A DNA stretch of 64,000 nt, from assembly GCA_918807975.1 (NCBI GenBank), contig OU964919.1, forward strand, positions 32,247,824 to 32,311,823. Direction: 5' to 3'. A model generated the notes under the pieces. That model saw nothing but the letters and a program-made list of their open reading frames with translations. It searched no databases and was not told where the DNA came from. The stretch comes from Aplidium turbinatum (taxonomy: Eukaryota; Chordata; Ascidiacea; Aplousobranchia; Polyclinidae). The translations under genes and the position numbers were made by a program. Below are positions 11,701 through 23,599 of the stretch, piece by piece. Numbering within the stretch: the first letter of the stretch is position 1; each line of letters starts with the position of its first letter.

Positions 11701-14700
11701 TACAGTGGCACATATTATATAACACTGATAGTGAGTTACGTTTTGTGGTAAATACTAAGTGGACGGAAGGCAAGGTAGCTAAGTTTCCATAGGCTTTATA
11801 GCACTAATAATCTATATATTTATAATATCAAAATGCCTATCAATGCCAAAAGGCACAGCATCGATAGAAAAAGTTTTTATCGATAAAAACAGCACTCAGT
11901 GCATGAGCATTCTTTGCTGCAAACTCTGATCTCGCATACCGGATTGCGCAATTCATGCGATGTGATTCACAAGATGTCTTGTAGTAACTTAATAGCAAAT
12001 GTTGGCAATGTATATAACTTAGCTAAAAATATCTATATTAAAAATCAACTGATAAGCAATAGATGACTTTTTACCTCTTGGACGATGTAGATGAGCTTTC
12101 CTTTTGTCTCTGAAGCTACAATTGACATGGCAACGTTTCCAGAAGAATACCATATCGTTCCGGTTCCATCCGGAAATACGCTCAGGAACATCTGGCCATT
12201 GTCGTAAAACTTTTCGACGAAGGTTTCATGATATCTCTATAGTGAAATAAGAGGTCTGTTATGAAGCATTCAATATCACATTGATCACTTTATTTCTTAA
12301 TTCAACATCTATCGCTGTAAAACTGCCAAATGTATAACAAACATTCTGAAATCTTGATGAAAAACGTACTTTTCCAGTAAGACAGTGAAAGCTAGAGGCA
12401 GCACCGTTGTGAGCTGATCACATTTTTATGCATCGAACAAAATATAGTGATTTAACTAAACTCGATGAATAAGAGTGGTTATAATAACTGCAGTAGAGAC
12501 TGGCAATTAGGTAAACGCAAATCTAAGCAGATAGTGTTCCAGCAAGGAAAACAGGCCCATCATTTAGACTAGAGAAATAACGTTTGCAGCAGATAGATAC
12601 GGTTAACTGTACAGTAGTTTCATACTTTATTTTGATCTACAAACCGACATTTTCTGTATATATTATACTGTATTTACAATGTGTTGTGGGTTTGACACCT
12701 GTCAGAAGGTATTTAATTTCAAATTGGTTACTGTAACATCACCTATGATATTACAAACAATAATTTTGTATCAATACAATGTGACGTGACGCAAAGTTGT
12801 GTCTTTTGTTATATAATCTAACCCTTGCACTGAGAACATCTGATTCTGTGTCCTGGATAAAGTACTCCTGAGCCCGTGCAATGGGAGCAGCGGGAGTGAC
12901 AGGGAGAACAGTCCATCCGTCGTCGATGCACTTTTCGGAGGAGAGAGAATAGTTCACGGTTTTTAACTGACGAGCGACTGAAAAAAATATGTTTCATCTG
13001 TTATTTGAGAATAATTTAGCTTATTCGTTTTCAAAAGCAAGATAAAATGATTCAAGCTGAATAATCATAACAGTAAGCAGCCCACTATCAATTCAAGTAC
13101 TGCGACGATTATTCAGGCTGCATTAAAAGCATATGTTTCTGTTTTTGAGTTTTTGGACAGAGGCAAGTGACTCAATGTTGTGCACTATGCTACAATATTT
13201 GCAAAGTTTGATTCGAAGATAAATCGATTATTATTATGCTGGTGATTACCTGATAAGTTTTCGTCTCTAGCACTAGTTTCAACGTTCAACTGATGAAAAA
13301 TGAAATTAAAAGCAAAGACAAACAAGTTGATTTATTGCTTCACTGACTTTTCGCGCACAATGGCAATGCGCATCATCAGAGCAAATAACACACAAAATAA
13401 AGTTTACGAAGTTACAAACTGAGATGCGGTTGAAGACAAGAGAAAAAAGGTAAAACACACATTATTTTAAAGATTGATCAAAATATATCTGAATGGTTAC
13501 TTTCCACGTTAGATAACGTAAAACTTTCAACATTAAACATAAATTTATAGAAACGAGAAAGTAGGTCTAGTCTGCTGTAGGCTACATCTCTTTTTATGGT
13601 CAAAACAAGAGAACAAATTCTGGCTGAAGGTTGACAAAATTAACCAAGGTTTATTTTCTTACACGAGTAAAAGTTTGCTTGGTTTGTGGCAGCAGCAGCA
13701 GCGGCAGCAACACTTTCCTTTTTCTTTTCTAATTCTCGAGCTTTCAATTTTTCGGCAGCCTTTTCTTTCGCGGCTTTTCGTTCCTGACATAAACCGAAAG
13801 AATTAGTATGACAGTAGGAAGCTGACACGGTTAGACCATTATATTCTTGTTACTCACATCGGCCACGGATATGCGGCAAAATGTAGATTTCACATTAAGA
13901 TGTTTTATATTTTCACCATTTTCGGTTTTCAAAAAGCCTGGGGTCTGATGTGGTGGGTTTTGGAAAAAACTCGACAACCAAAATCTTAGTTCATTATGAC
14001 GTCATAAAGATGCGGGGCACGCCTCCTGAAGTTCCAAACGCCTCATTTTCAAGGATTTCAAAAACTACTTATGGTACAGTGACAAACTTGGTGTGAAAAT
14101 GCGTAAAGTATACGGTTTCCTATGACAACTTCTATTAGTCGAAAGATGTGCCGGAAGCAGAAAAAATTTTATTCAAAAAAATAGTTGATATGAAACCAAG
14201 GAACTTTAAGAAATAATTAATTAAACTACCATTCAACGTTTTATAGGCAGAGAAAACTTTTTCTCGAACCGTAGAAAATTTCATTATCAGATCAACGCTT
14301 CAATGCGTGATGGAAATCTACAGATAAATCTGCATCAGGCATTGCAGAGTGCAAAAAACAGTGTTGCAGAACGCGTTTTCGAATATTAAATTCTCATCAG
14401 TGCAACTACGTTTATGAACGCAATAACAACGGTTAAATTTAAACTCAATACAATACATTACAAACATTATAAGGACATATTCTCAGTGTTCAGTTGAATA
14501 TTAATAAATCCAGAGACATCAGAAAATCACTTCCCGCATGCAATTCCAGACCGACATTACTCGCTTAAGGTGTTTTTTGTTAAAACAAACTTAATGTTCA
14601 AAGCAAAAAAGCCATCACAATGAACATCTACCAAAGTATACTAATTTACAGTACTTAGATAAGCACTGAAATGATCTGATCTGATAATGAAATTTTCTAC

Positions 14701-17700
14701 GGTTCGAGAAAAAGTTTTCTCTGCCTATAAAACGTTGAATGGTAGTTTAATTAATTATTTCTTAAAGTTCCTTGGTTTCATATTATCTGAATTTTCTCAA
14801 CTAGCTACTCTCCAAGGCGTATATAATCAATCAGAGTTGACTCTGTCAAGGAAACAAGCAAAGATGGTCCTGTAACCGGTGGTGAAATCTTTCTAAAATG
14901 ACTGAGACTTTTGATAAATTCTTATTTCTGTTCGAATTAACGTGTACTTTAAAAAGTCGTCGCTAATTAATTGGATACGCTACTGTATTGCATTGTATTA
15001 TAATCACTGAAATCATATTGAATTGATATTAATAACAATACCGTCTATTAATTTTCAGTGCTTATCTAAGTACTGTAAATTAGTATACTTCGGTAGATGT
15101 TCATTGTGATGGCTTTTTTGCTTTGAACATTAAGTTTGTTTTAACAAAAAAACACCTTAAGTGAGTAATGTCGGTCTGGAATTGCATGCGGGAAGTGATT
15201 TTCTGATGTCTCTGTTATTAATATTCAATTGAACACTGAGAATATGTCCTTATAATGTTTGTAATGTATTGTATTGAGTTTAAATTTAACCGTTGTTATT
15301 GCGTTCATAAACGTAGTTGCACTGATGAGAATTTAATATTCGAAAACGCGTTCTGCAACACTGTTTTTTGCACTCTGCAATGCCTGATGCAGATTTATCT
15401 GTAGATTTCCATCACGCATTGAAGCGGTGATCTGATAATGAAATTTTCTACGGTTCGAGAAAAAGTTTTCTCTGCCTATAAAACGTTGAATGGTAGTTTA
15501 ATTAATTAAAAAAATAGTTTGTTTAGTAAATTTTTAGTTTTGAATGATTGGTGTATTTTCAAGCATGCTTCGGTGTTTTTCCATTACAAAGTCATTATTG
15601 CACGATTTCATCTGCAGCGTACCGTACCGTACAGTAAAGAGATTTGTCATGAAATCTTTTACTATTTCCACGAGCCAAAAAGTATTAGGCTAACTGGTGA
15701 AACTAACATTGCATAATATTAAGTTGGTAATCAATGATACCCAATTATGGGATAAATTGGGATATACCGGTACCCCTTGAATAAGCTTTAGAAAATGTTT
15801 ATTTCATATTAATAATGGTTTGAGAGCCCGATAACTTTATCAAGATGTGGCAGTTATTAACAAAACAGTGGCGTAAAAATACATTTAAGAGGCACGATAA
15901 AAGTTGTCTGCTTACTACACACAAACATTAGTATGGTAGCTAACAAAATATGTTCAGTCTGACAAAATTCTAACTGATCTGAAAAGAACTATAGCCTACA
16001 AATCCAACATAAATTTACCAATATGAGAAAAATAGGATCAAACCTCTCATAGCGCACACAAGTGCTTTAAGCACCACTCTACAGCACCAATTTATCACTC
16101 AAGTGCACACTTAAGTGCAAGCAGACGTCCAGTACCAACCAACCTGTGTAGTTCCAAAAGAGTCATGTGGTCCTATGTCAAGAAGCTTTTGTTTTACCGA
16201 TCTGGAATATTTCTTGCCTTCAACTTCCCTTTTAGTTTTCATTTCTTGGACGATAACTTCGTAATATTCTCTTTGAGTCTCTGTTAAATCTTCCCATTTC
16301 ATATCATGAGGGAGGGTTTCCTATTAGTGAAGAAACTGCGTTGTACGTTACTTCAATGTCTGCAGACGGAACCTCAGGGGAGAAGATTTCACAGGAGATT
16401 TTTAAATTTAGGCCATCAAGGTTTAAACTTTCACAACAGTAAGGATCGCAATAAATAAATGCACTTCTTTTTATTAATGCAAAGCGTTTACAACGCATAT
16501 GCATGGCATATGGTTTGCTACAAAATTCAAAACTTTGAGACTTCAAAATTAAATTTCTTACAAATAGAATCAAACTGTAAAATTGACAAAGACAAACACA
16601 CATAATGTGGCCATATCATGCAGCAAAACAACAACTCTGCAATTCAATCTGCAACCAAAGCCAAAAAGTCGCTTTGGACCAGCCAGTTGGCAAGAACTCA
16701 CACACACCTCGATATCATCGTAGTCAATGACGGTTTCTTTCGACTCGGCTTTGTATTGCAGAATGAATGGAGGCAAAACACTGGACACCGTATTAATTGT
16801 ATCATCGCTTGCATTTGTATCGATTTCCAAGTCCGATTCAGTTACATTGACCTATTCAAGTATTTGAAGACCCCATGAACAAATGTGCTGGTGTACGGAA
16901 ATTAACAGGACTCGGGTCTTTTTACTCGTCGCCTATTTTTCTGCACCACACAGGTGAGACCTAATCGCCCAAAACAGTAACCTACAGTCTGCGCAGTTGA
17001 CAAAACCTTATAATAATAATGTAGAAAAAAAGAAGAGAGAGTAGCTTGATGAAAAATAACAACAGTGGAAAAAACACTTCAATCAAAACAACTTTATAAA
17101 TTGTTAGTTTTAGTCTTTCTTAATCCTAAAAATATCTTTAAAACAACAACACAGAATGCATTTTCAAAACAACATGAAGCTACTTCAACCACTGGACCAT
17201 CTTCATCTTTTGCTTCTTTATCTTCCGCATCCGCTACAATTGACAACCCGGAAAATACAGCAGAAGTAGAACTGATTGATGTAGAGATGTCTCCCCTAAA
17301 AATATGTGACAAATACCGTACATGTTACAAACGTGTATTACCAACGTGTGTCACACAAGTAACACCGTTAACAAGACATATATAAATGCAATCGATTTGA
17401 AAAGTATTTTACTTGTTTTGAGAACTTACATGTTTTTAGTAACTTCCAAAGTATCTGTCTTTACTCTCTCTTCATCTGACTCGTTTATTTCAGATGCTGA
17501 GACATCGGAAGTGACGTTGTCATGCTGGAGGTAGGGCGAAGAAATACGAGGTTGCTCTATGTCCTCACCGGCGGGAGGGAACACTAATGAATCGCGTACA
17601 TCGAATTGTTGGCCCCCACGCTGTTGTTGCCCTGGTGCAGTAAGAAAAAAAGGATGTGGAGCACGGCGAACTAGAGAATATTCTCTAGTTCGCCGTGTGT

Positions 17701-20700
17701 GGAGTAATTAAAGTTGATGAAATTGATACAAAGCATGCAAACATTCATTAGCATTAATTGAAAAGAGTTCAAGAATACAACAATTTACAATTTTAGAACA
17801 AGCAATCAAGCATACTTGCTACTTCGAGTTTTACAAACAAGTTTTTAGCAGCAATTTGTTCAGAAATTCGACTGCTAGCTTATTAGAATGCTTTAGACTA
17901 GATGGTGAACTTAATGGTGAACAGGTATGTCTGTATGTATACTTTCAAACTTATGCAGGCTATGTGACATATAGACTTAAGGTAAACCTTTTCACATAAA
18001 TTACAAATACCCATTAATTGAAGACGAGCAGACAGCCCTAGAAATATAAATACCTGGTTGCTTCATGCTGTAGTCTTGCCATAACCAGCTTTCATCTGTT
18101 TGGACGTCAATCGTTATGGCTTCATATTCCTCTCCAGTGAATTTATGGCCGCGCGTTATAAACGGAACAGCAGGACTTCTGTCATACCTACAAATTATTG
18201 ATACACCATCGACAATGTTACCATAGTATAAATATTTTGTAAAAACAATAATATCACAGTGAATTTAGTTGAAGTAAGTTTATTCACTACCAAAACGGTA
18301 ACAAAATAATGGGAAATTCATATGAATTGTATGCTTGAAATATTAATATAGATACTCTCTCAAACATACCAAACATACTGTTTCAATCTCGTAAACAACA
18401 AACCATAAAAAAAACAAAGGTGTGGAACACCCATCAGGAACCATCAACACAAGATAGTGAATAAGATTATATCATATGCATTTGATTGAGCACAACATTT
18501 GCAATGAATAGCCTACAGCTCAAGGTCAACAAAAGAGATGTTAGTAACATTTTGGTACAGGTATGTCAATTCTGAAGAACAGGCCAATCTACTAACAGTA
18601 AGTTTCTATTTCCAAACATTCAAAACCACCAAGATTAGGATCCAAAGAAACTTTCACCATCTGAGAATAAAGAAGGTAGATTTCCACAATTATTCGAAAA
18701 CTTTAAAACACCACCCATGCATACAATAGCTTAAAGATGTGGCTAATGGTATATCCTCAAGCAAACGCATTCTGTCTAAGCATATCAATATGATTGTAAA
18801 AACACACATCCTTATTGATACCACACTTGTATAAATTTTATGTGTTCTCACTGAAGACGATCTTGAAATCTAGGTGGTTTTCCATTTAGCTTTTCTTTTG
18901 ATTCTGATCCTTCTGAGTCATTTTCTTTTGTATCCAAGTCACTATAGTTTGTGCTTGCTGAAACAATAAAAGTAGGTTCATTGTAAAATTGTTTACAGAT
19001 CACCAGAAATTGCAAAATCAGTAAAAGTCATTACCAGTAGGCTACTATAAATATTTGTCCAACAATAACATCATGTGAAAGTGAGCAATGCATTTGAAGG
19101 ATTTTCATTTTTTTGAACTTTATTCAGTGGCGCATCATAAACAACAACGCTTAATAAACAACATGTGAAAATCTCACTCTGTCAATTTCTGTGACCAGAC
19201 CTGCACCAGTGGTTCAAAACCACCACAAGTAGGCTAGGCCTGCAATATGTAAAACTGCCAAGATTAAGATTCCAAGTAGGTTTTCTTCGGTCTGAGAATA
19301 AAGATTCTCACAATCAATCCAAACTTGAAAATGATTGTCTTTGAGTTCACTAATAGGCTACAGTAGTTATTATTGTAACAAGATAAGTTCTAAAACATTG
19401 AGAAAACTCTTTACATTTTGCTGAAATATAACAAAAACTGCATCCGCACACTTGCAAAATATTGAACACTTTCAGAATATTAACTTAGCTCAACCTTTAC
19501 AAATTATAGATCTTCTCCTTTTTTGGATGAAAAACATGAACTCAAATAAACAAAATTGAGATTGTAACAAATCAGTGTAAAAAATATTGACAAACTCTAA
19601 CCTGGTCTTTCTTTAGCCATCAATTCTTCCACGTCAACTGGACTTGTTTCATCTTCATATTGTTTTAAATTTTCCACTGTAAGTGAAGAAGGTAAATCAC
19701 TCTTTGACCTGTATGATATGTAATTTTCTTTTTATTAATAACAGTACTTAGAATTAAGGCAGGTAAAAACTGTTTGTTGCAATAAGAGTAAACTAACTTA
19801 GAAAATGTTTTACATGATATTAAACCAATGAAATGTTGATCATAACAGGTCTTTAATAATATGTATGAGAGCTACTCGTAATTCTTAAATATCGAGGGTA
19901 AGACTAGATTGTAGAATAGCAAAATAGTAAAGTAACTAAAAATGCATTACTTAAGGGTACCTACACCTCAGGAATTAAACTATCAATGTTTGATATTGCT
20001 GTTTAAATGTTTATAAATCCAGATGTATTTATCCAAGTGAACTACCTGGGTGGACAAGGAAACATTTAGGTCTTCAGACAGTTTTTGGGAACTTTATTAG
20101 CCTGTCATATGGTAAACTACATGTAATTTTGCACATGTTATCTGTAGATGTTTTCAGGTATTGGCAGAAACCCAGTCATGAAGAATAACAAAGAGAAACC
20201 TTTTATTTTGTCTGTTGCGTGAATAGTATAGGGTACAATTATAAGCAATACGAATAAAATAGCACAATACCAATCTAGATTCCACAACAGACAGGAAGCA
20301 GCGAAAGACTATATATATTAGTCATCGATCCAGCTGCTTGCAGTGTTTTAAATGTGACAAACGTCAAGTGCCAGCGTTACATTGAAACAAAATAGGCTGA
20401 TGTTCAGTAAAGACCAGGCCCGCAACCAGCAAATATTTTCGGGGGGGGGCATTTAATTTTTATCAAAGAACAAACATTAAAATGATGCATTGTGACATTT
20501 TTATGGTAATGTCCACGCCCATTGATAGAGTGTGTGGCACTACCGTGCTACGGTTGAGTGGTCATAACTTATGTCAATCACGTTTTTGTTTAGTACAGCA
20601 TTAAAGGAAACTAGCCTTTGTAACCTTTTCTCATTTAGCTATGACTACCCAAGGAAGAAAATTACGATATCACAGTAATGTGTTCAGTCGGTTACAAATA

Positions 20701-22231
20701 AAATACAACATCTGTAGGCTACGAACTGCATTGGCACGACTGAAGTCATAAATTAATCAATAACATATATTTACATCAACATAAACAAACAGATACATAT
20801 GAATAAACTCAACACGGTAATTACAAATTACAATCCTGAAACATTTTGTTGGCTCAACAAGTTTTTATGTTTGTAGGCCCAAAGAAGTTGACTTTGCAAT
20901 GCAAAATGACATTTTAATTTAGAGCATAATGTCTAACTTTCTACTTGATTTGGCAAGTTCGTTTAACACCAATTCCGCGCTTGGAATTTGAGTACGATGG
21001 ATTTGCATGAGAGCTAGTCCAGAAAGCCTGTCCTGCCACATAGTGCTTCTAAGGTAACTTTTCAAGCGTCGTAGACAGCTAAATGTTCTTTCTGCAGAAG
21101 CAATTGTGACTGGAAGTGTAGCCAAAATTATCAAAAGTTTGTAAATGTTTGGATAAAACTCTTTTTGTGATTCTATTGCTGACACCGCATCAATCGCACT
21201 TGCTGGCCTTTCACTTTCAAGAATTCATTTAAAATCAGATTTACAAATGCCTAAGCCCAACTGAGTAGCTTATTCACCACGCTATCGCAGCTGCTTTTGA
21301 TCTCGAATTATTTAGTTGTTTTTAAACGCTTTTTATGGTGATGATGGATGCTGACATTACCGTATGTATACGCTAACGAAACAGATAATGAGGATGCCAG
21401 CCTAATTTATCGAACAAAATTGTTAGCATAGCTTCCAACCAGCGTAGCCTACTTTCGGTTTCGATAGTCTACACTCCACAGTACGTGCACGGACATTTTG
21501 CCGAAAGGACATTTTGCCGAAAGACATTTTGCCGAAACTCATTTTGCCGACAGGACTAATTACCGAATTCTATAATTTTGCCAATTTGTCTAATCGGCAT
21601 TTAGTCCTTTCGGCAATTAGTCTTTTGTCAAAATGAGTTTCGAAAAAATGTCTATTCGGCAAAATGTCTTTCGGCAAAATGTCCTTTCGACAAAATGTCC
21701 GGGTACCCTACAGTATGGCTGTACGTGTACGACGTATAGTAGGGCCTACATTTCATACTGCATAAAACGCTTAAAAAATTTTCAAAAAATTTCGGGGGGG
21801 CAAATGCCCCCAATGCCCCCCCTGGTTGCGAGCTTGGTAAAGACCAAGACAAAAAATTTGGGAAGTCGAGGGAAATCTTCTTACCTGTTATCAACTTTGT
21901 TGACTAGATGCCACAGAAGAGACATGCCCTTGTCTGTTATGTTGAACTGTTAAATTCTTTTAGCCACAGGCTAGAAGCATAGCTTACCGGTAAGAGTATG
22001 TTCATTTTATCAGATTATGTATGTAAAACTCTGCTTTTATGACAAAATTACATCAATCCAATTTAAAGCTACATACTTTGATATATCTTGGACGTTATTG
22101 TCCACAAATTCCAAACTTTCTTCTTTTACACTCTCTGTCAAATCACTTGATACAGAGAGGGCAATATTACTGTTCGCATCTGCTTCAAGAAGTTGAAGCT
22201 CAGAATCGCTGTCCGAAGAACTTATTTCCAT
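8790..22231 (-). CDS. ERICH6: Glutamate-rich protein 6 / FAM194-family protein, complete, 16 exons
   Basis: Coding exons on the minus strand, in order: 22231-22077, 19708-19602, 18957-18852, 18187-18054, 17631-17430, 17295-17184, 16851-16708, 16320-16144, 13783-13663, 12977-12823, 12236-12075, 11435-11311, 10635-10443, 9776-9700, 9270-9060, 8870-8790. Each joins with GT/AG sites and matching phase; the total is 2262 bases, 753 codons plus stop. ATG at 22231 is the first in frame. Residues 1-380 are acidic and low in complexity. Exon 9 (about 380-419) is a Lys/Glu/Ala-rich helix with a run of alanines. Residues about 472-631 are the FAM194 domain: FPDGTGTIWYSSGNVA, then IHAVFEPDGNCTCYYPSG, then HVHAPPFQPI and LNVGTR. 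Known members are testis- or cilia-associated with no defined biochemistry. A few donors (GTTAGA, GTTGGT, GTAGCT) are weak, so some boundaries could shift by a few codons. The exact ortholog within the family is uncertain. Confidence 0.88.
9400..9585 (+). repeat. SINE copy (tail family CCTGGATACGAC), in FAM194-gene intron 14
   Basis: GTCGATTCGACATCCATCG, then GGCAAGGTACTTAGACATGC, CTTGTCCACTTAATCG and CCTGGATATGACAAAAAA follow the same order as the better-preserved SINE at 56925-57142. The 5' tRNA-like part is largely lost. It is inserted opposite to the gene. Confidence 0.6.
14188..15510. repeat. Inverted-repeat (foldback) element in FAM194-gene intron 8
   Basis: The segment 14205-14668 returns as its reverse complement at 15055-15510; arms run about 455 bp with few differences. 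The roughly 385-bp centre starts with another inverted copy of the outer end (14681-14784 mirrors 14188-14295). The outer segment corresponds to the exon-like coding stretch at 25290-25460, here no longer open. A related arrangement occurs at 26765-27230. The intron that holds it has normal splice sites, so it need not disturb the gene. Confidence 0.75.
17662..17697. repeat. Perfect 36-bp palindrome in FAM194-gene intron 4
   Basis: CACGGCGAACTAGAGAAT is followed directly by its exact reverse complement, with no spacer. It sits about 30 bases upstream (in gene direction) of the acceptor of exon 5, between that acceptor's pyrimidine tract and the rest of the intron, where a cruciform or RNA hairpin could form. 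Confidence 0.9.
20919..21185 (-). pseudogene. hAT transposase C-terminal dimerisation domain remnant
   Basis: The frame reads LLIILATLPVTIASAERTFS then CLRRLKSYLRSTMWQDRLSG, the hallmark of the hAT family C-terminal (hATC) domain: hydrophobic strand, ASAERTFS, leucine-rich helix, and RLSGLAL. About 88 codons remain; the catalytic core upstream is missing. The reading is intact in this short stretch. It is a truncated relic within the element at 20415-21836. Confidence 0.88.
21477..21715. repeat. Insertion built of short units ACATTTTGCCGAAAGG in inverted arrays
   Basis: The left half repeats GGACATTTTGCCGAAA several times. The right half repeats the reverse complement TTTCGGCAAAATGTCC. The same place in hAT copy 1 (near 7368) is uninterrupted, so this is an insertion of about 240 bp. 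CCACAGTA on the left and CCTACAGTA on the right may be the duplicated target. There is no coding sequence. Confidence 0.75.
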
Positions 22232-22305
22232 AGTATCGCACGATTGTTAAATTCCACTCGCCGAATAGAATTTTAACTTATTTTGCAGCTTTTCAATCAA
22301 AAGCT

Positions 22306-22334
22306 TGCAAAAAGCATAAGTCATGCTTTTTGCA
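22306..22334. repeat. Short hairpin upstream of the FAM194-family gene
   Basis: TGCAAAAAGCAT and ATGCTTTTTGCA are exact reverse complements separated by five bases, about 75 bases upstream of the start codon at 22231. Confidence 0.7.
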
Positions 22335-22355
22335 GCTCCACTTCTCGGGAAAACC

Positions 22356-22371
22356 GTTGCCATAGTGAAAC
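22356..22371 (+). promoter_or_regulatory. RFX X-box-like site in the FAM194-family gene promoter
   Basis: GTTGCCATAGTGAAAC has an exact left half-site (GTTGCC) and a two-base-stretched right half (AGTGAAAC against RGYAAC). It lies about 130 bases upstream of the ATG. RFX factors drive many ciliary and testis genes, fitting the family's known expression, but the imperfect half-site makes this tentative. Confidence 0.35.
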
Positions 22372-22436
22372 TAGCGCCATTAGCGTTCATTTGTAATATT
22401 TTCACTCAAGGGTAAAAAATTTTGCAGGCCCATGCC

Positions 22437-22454
22437 AAACTGTAAACTTAAAAG
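22437..22454 (+). repeat. Left copy of an 18-bp duplication around the Penelope-like pair
   Basis: AAACTGTAAACTTAAAAG here matches AAACTATAAACTTAAAAG at 24762-24779 at 17 of 18 positions, in direct orientation. They bracket the inverted pair and look like a target-site duplication. Confidence 0.65.
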
Positions 22455-22775
22455 ACAGGCAAGACACAACAATAACACAGGGTTGAGCATTACAACAGTA
22501 TATTACATATTTACAAATAGTTCAACATTCAAACGTTTTCGACTTAACTTAAGTCCTCATCAGGAATCTGTAAATAATTATAAACTACAATAAATTTCAC
22601 TTCTTGACAGTGACTACCGTAACTAACTGACTAACTAAAAGTATCGAGAAACACGCACGATTAAAAGCACTGGAGTGGAAAACATACAGACAGACGAAAA
22701 ATTACATTAAGAAAAGGCAACTGCATGACTAAGTTACAAACGAATTTGCACCACGGAGTACGTGATACAACTAGG

Positions 22776-23585
22776 CTAATAAATATTGAGGAGAATGGAG
22801 GCGCCACCGGCAAATAATTGTTTGTTTAGATTTGGATTGTAACGTTTGATTAACAACGCTTCCTGAATTTTTGTGTCAAATTGGGATTTGCCTTTGCGTA
22901 AAATTTTAAATGAGTCAGCAGAGAATTTTTGATCTGTGCAAAAAGAGCAATCCATGATATGGTCCTTGATGGCACTTTTCTTTAAGTCTCTAAAGTTCAG
23001 ATGCTCCCGTACTCTCGTGGTCAAATGTCTGGTGGACATACCGATGTACGTCAATGCCGAATCACACGGACATGTAAAACAATATAGGCCTACGACATTT
23101 GAGCAGAGAGACGAAGGCGTCTGGGACTTTAGTTGAAAATACGAACTAATTTTAAATGTTTTATAAACAGGAAAAACGTCCACATCAAATTTATTTTTCA
23201 TAAACTGTCCGATTTTACGAGCAAACGTTTTGGATTCTTTTCCCACAAACGGAATGGACAAGCAATGCTTCACATTTAACTCATTTTCAGCCTTTTCTTT
23301 TTGGTTGGAATTCTCAGAGATAAAACGATTCAATATTTTCTCAAAGTACAATTTTGGATAACCATTATTATAAAACATTTGTTTCAATTTCTCTATTTCA
23401 ATATTAAAAAGAGCATCATTGCAGCAAATCATTTTAGCCCGAGCTAATAGGCACAAGATCAAACCAGACTTCCATTTCAATGGGCATAATGCATCAAAGT
23501 TCAAAAACAAACCAGTATGAGTTGGTTTGCGCCAGTATCAAATCCAGTGGCATTAATTTTAATTTCAACGTCCAAAAAAGGAAGG
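22776..23585 (-). CDS. Penelope-like element C-terminal part with GIY-YIG endonuclease, left arm
   Basis: The open frame on the minus strand runs from the element's truncated head to the stop at 22776. It shows NDALFNIEIEKLKQMFYNNG (thumb region of the reverse transcriptase), then YCFTCPC and YIGMSTRHLTTRVREHL, the GIY-YIG core with its conserved Tyr, Arg and Glu, then NPNLNKQLFAGGAS near the end. Compared with the right arm it has two extra residues (VVGLYCF against VVYCF), caused by six inserted bases at 23087-23092. The reverse transcriptase catalytic part is missing, so this arm cannot copy itself. Confidence 0.8.
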
Positions 23586-23599
23586 TCTGCACGTGAAAC

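Larger units (their letters stand above)
20415..21836. mobile_element. hAT element, copy 2, with transposase C-terminal remnant, in FAM194-gene intron 1
   Basis: Starts CAGGCCCGCAACCAG and ends CTGGTTGCGAGCTTG. GTAAAGAC flanks both sides (20407-20414 and 21837-21844), a perfect 8-bp duplication. It carries the transposase dimerisation segment missing from copy 1. It also carries a 240-bp insertion of short repeat units (about 21477-21715). The rest of a transposase gene is absent, so it is a deletion derivative rather than an autonomous copy. Confidence 0.9.

Noticed and set aside
17065-17385. 106-codon plus-strand frame
   Set aside because: It is the shadow of FAM194-gene exon 6, whose minus-strand reading continues in phase with its neighbours.
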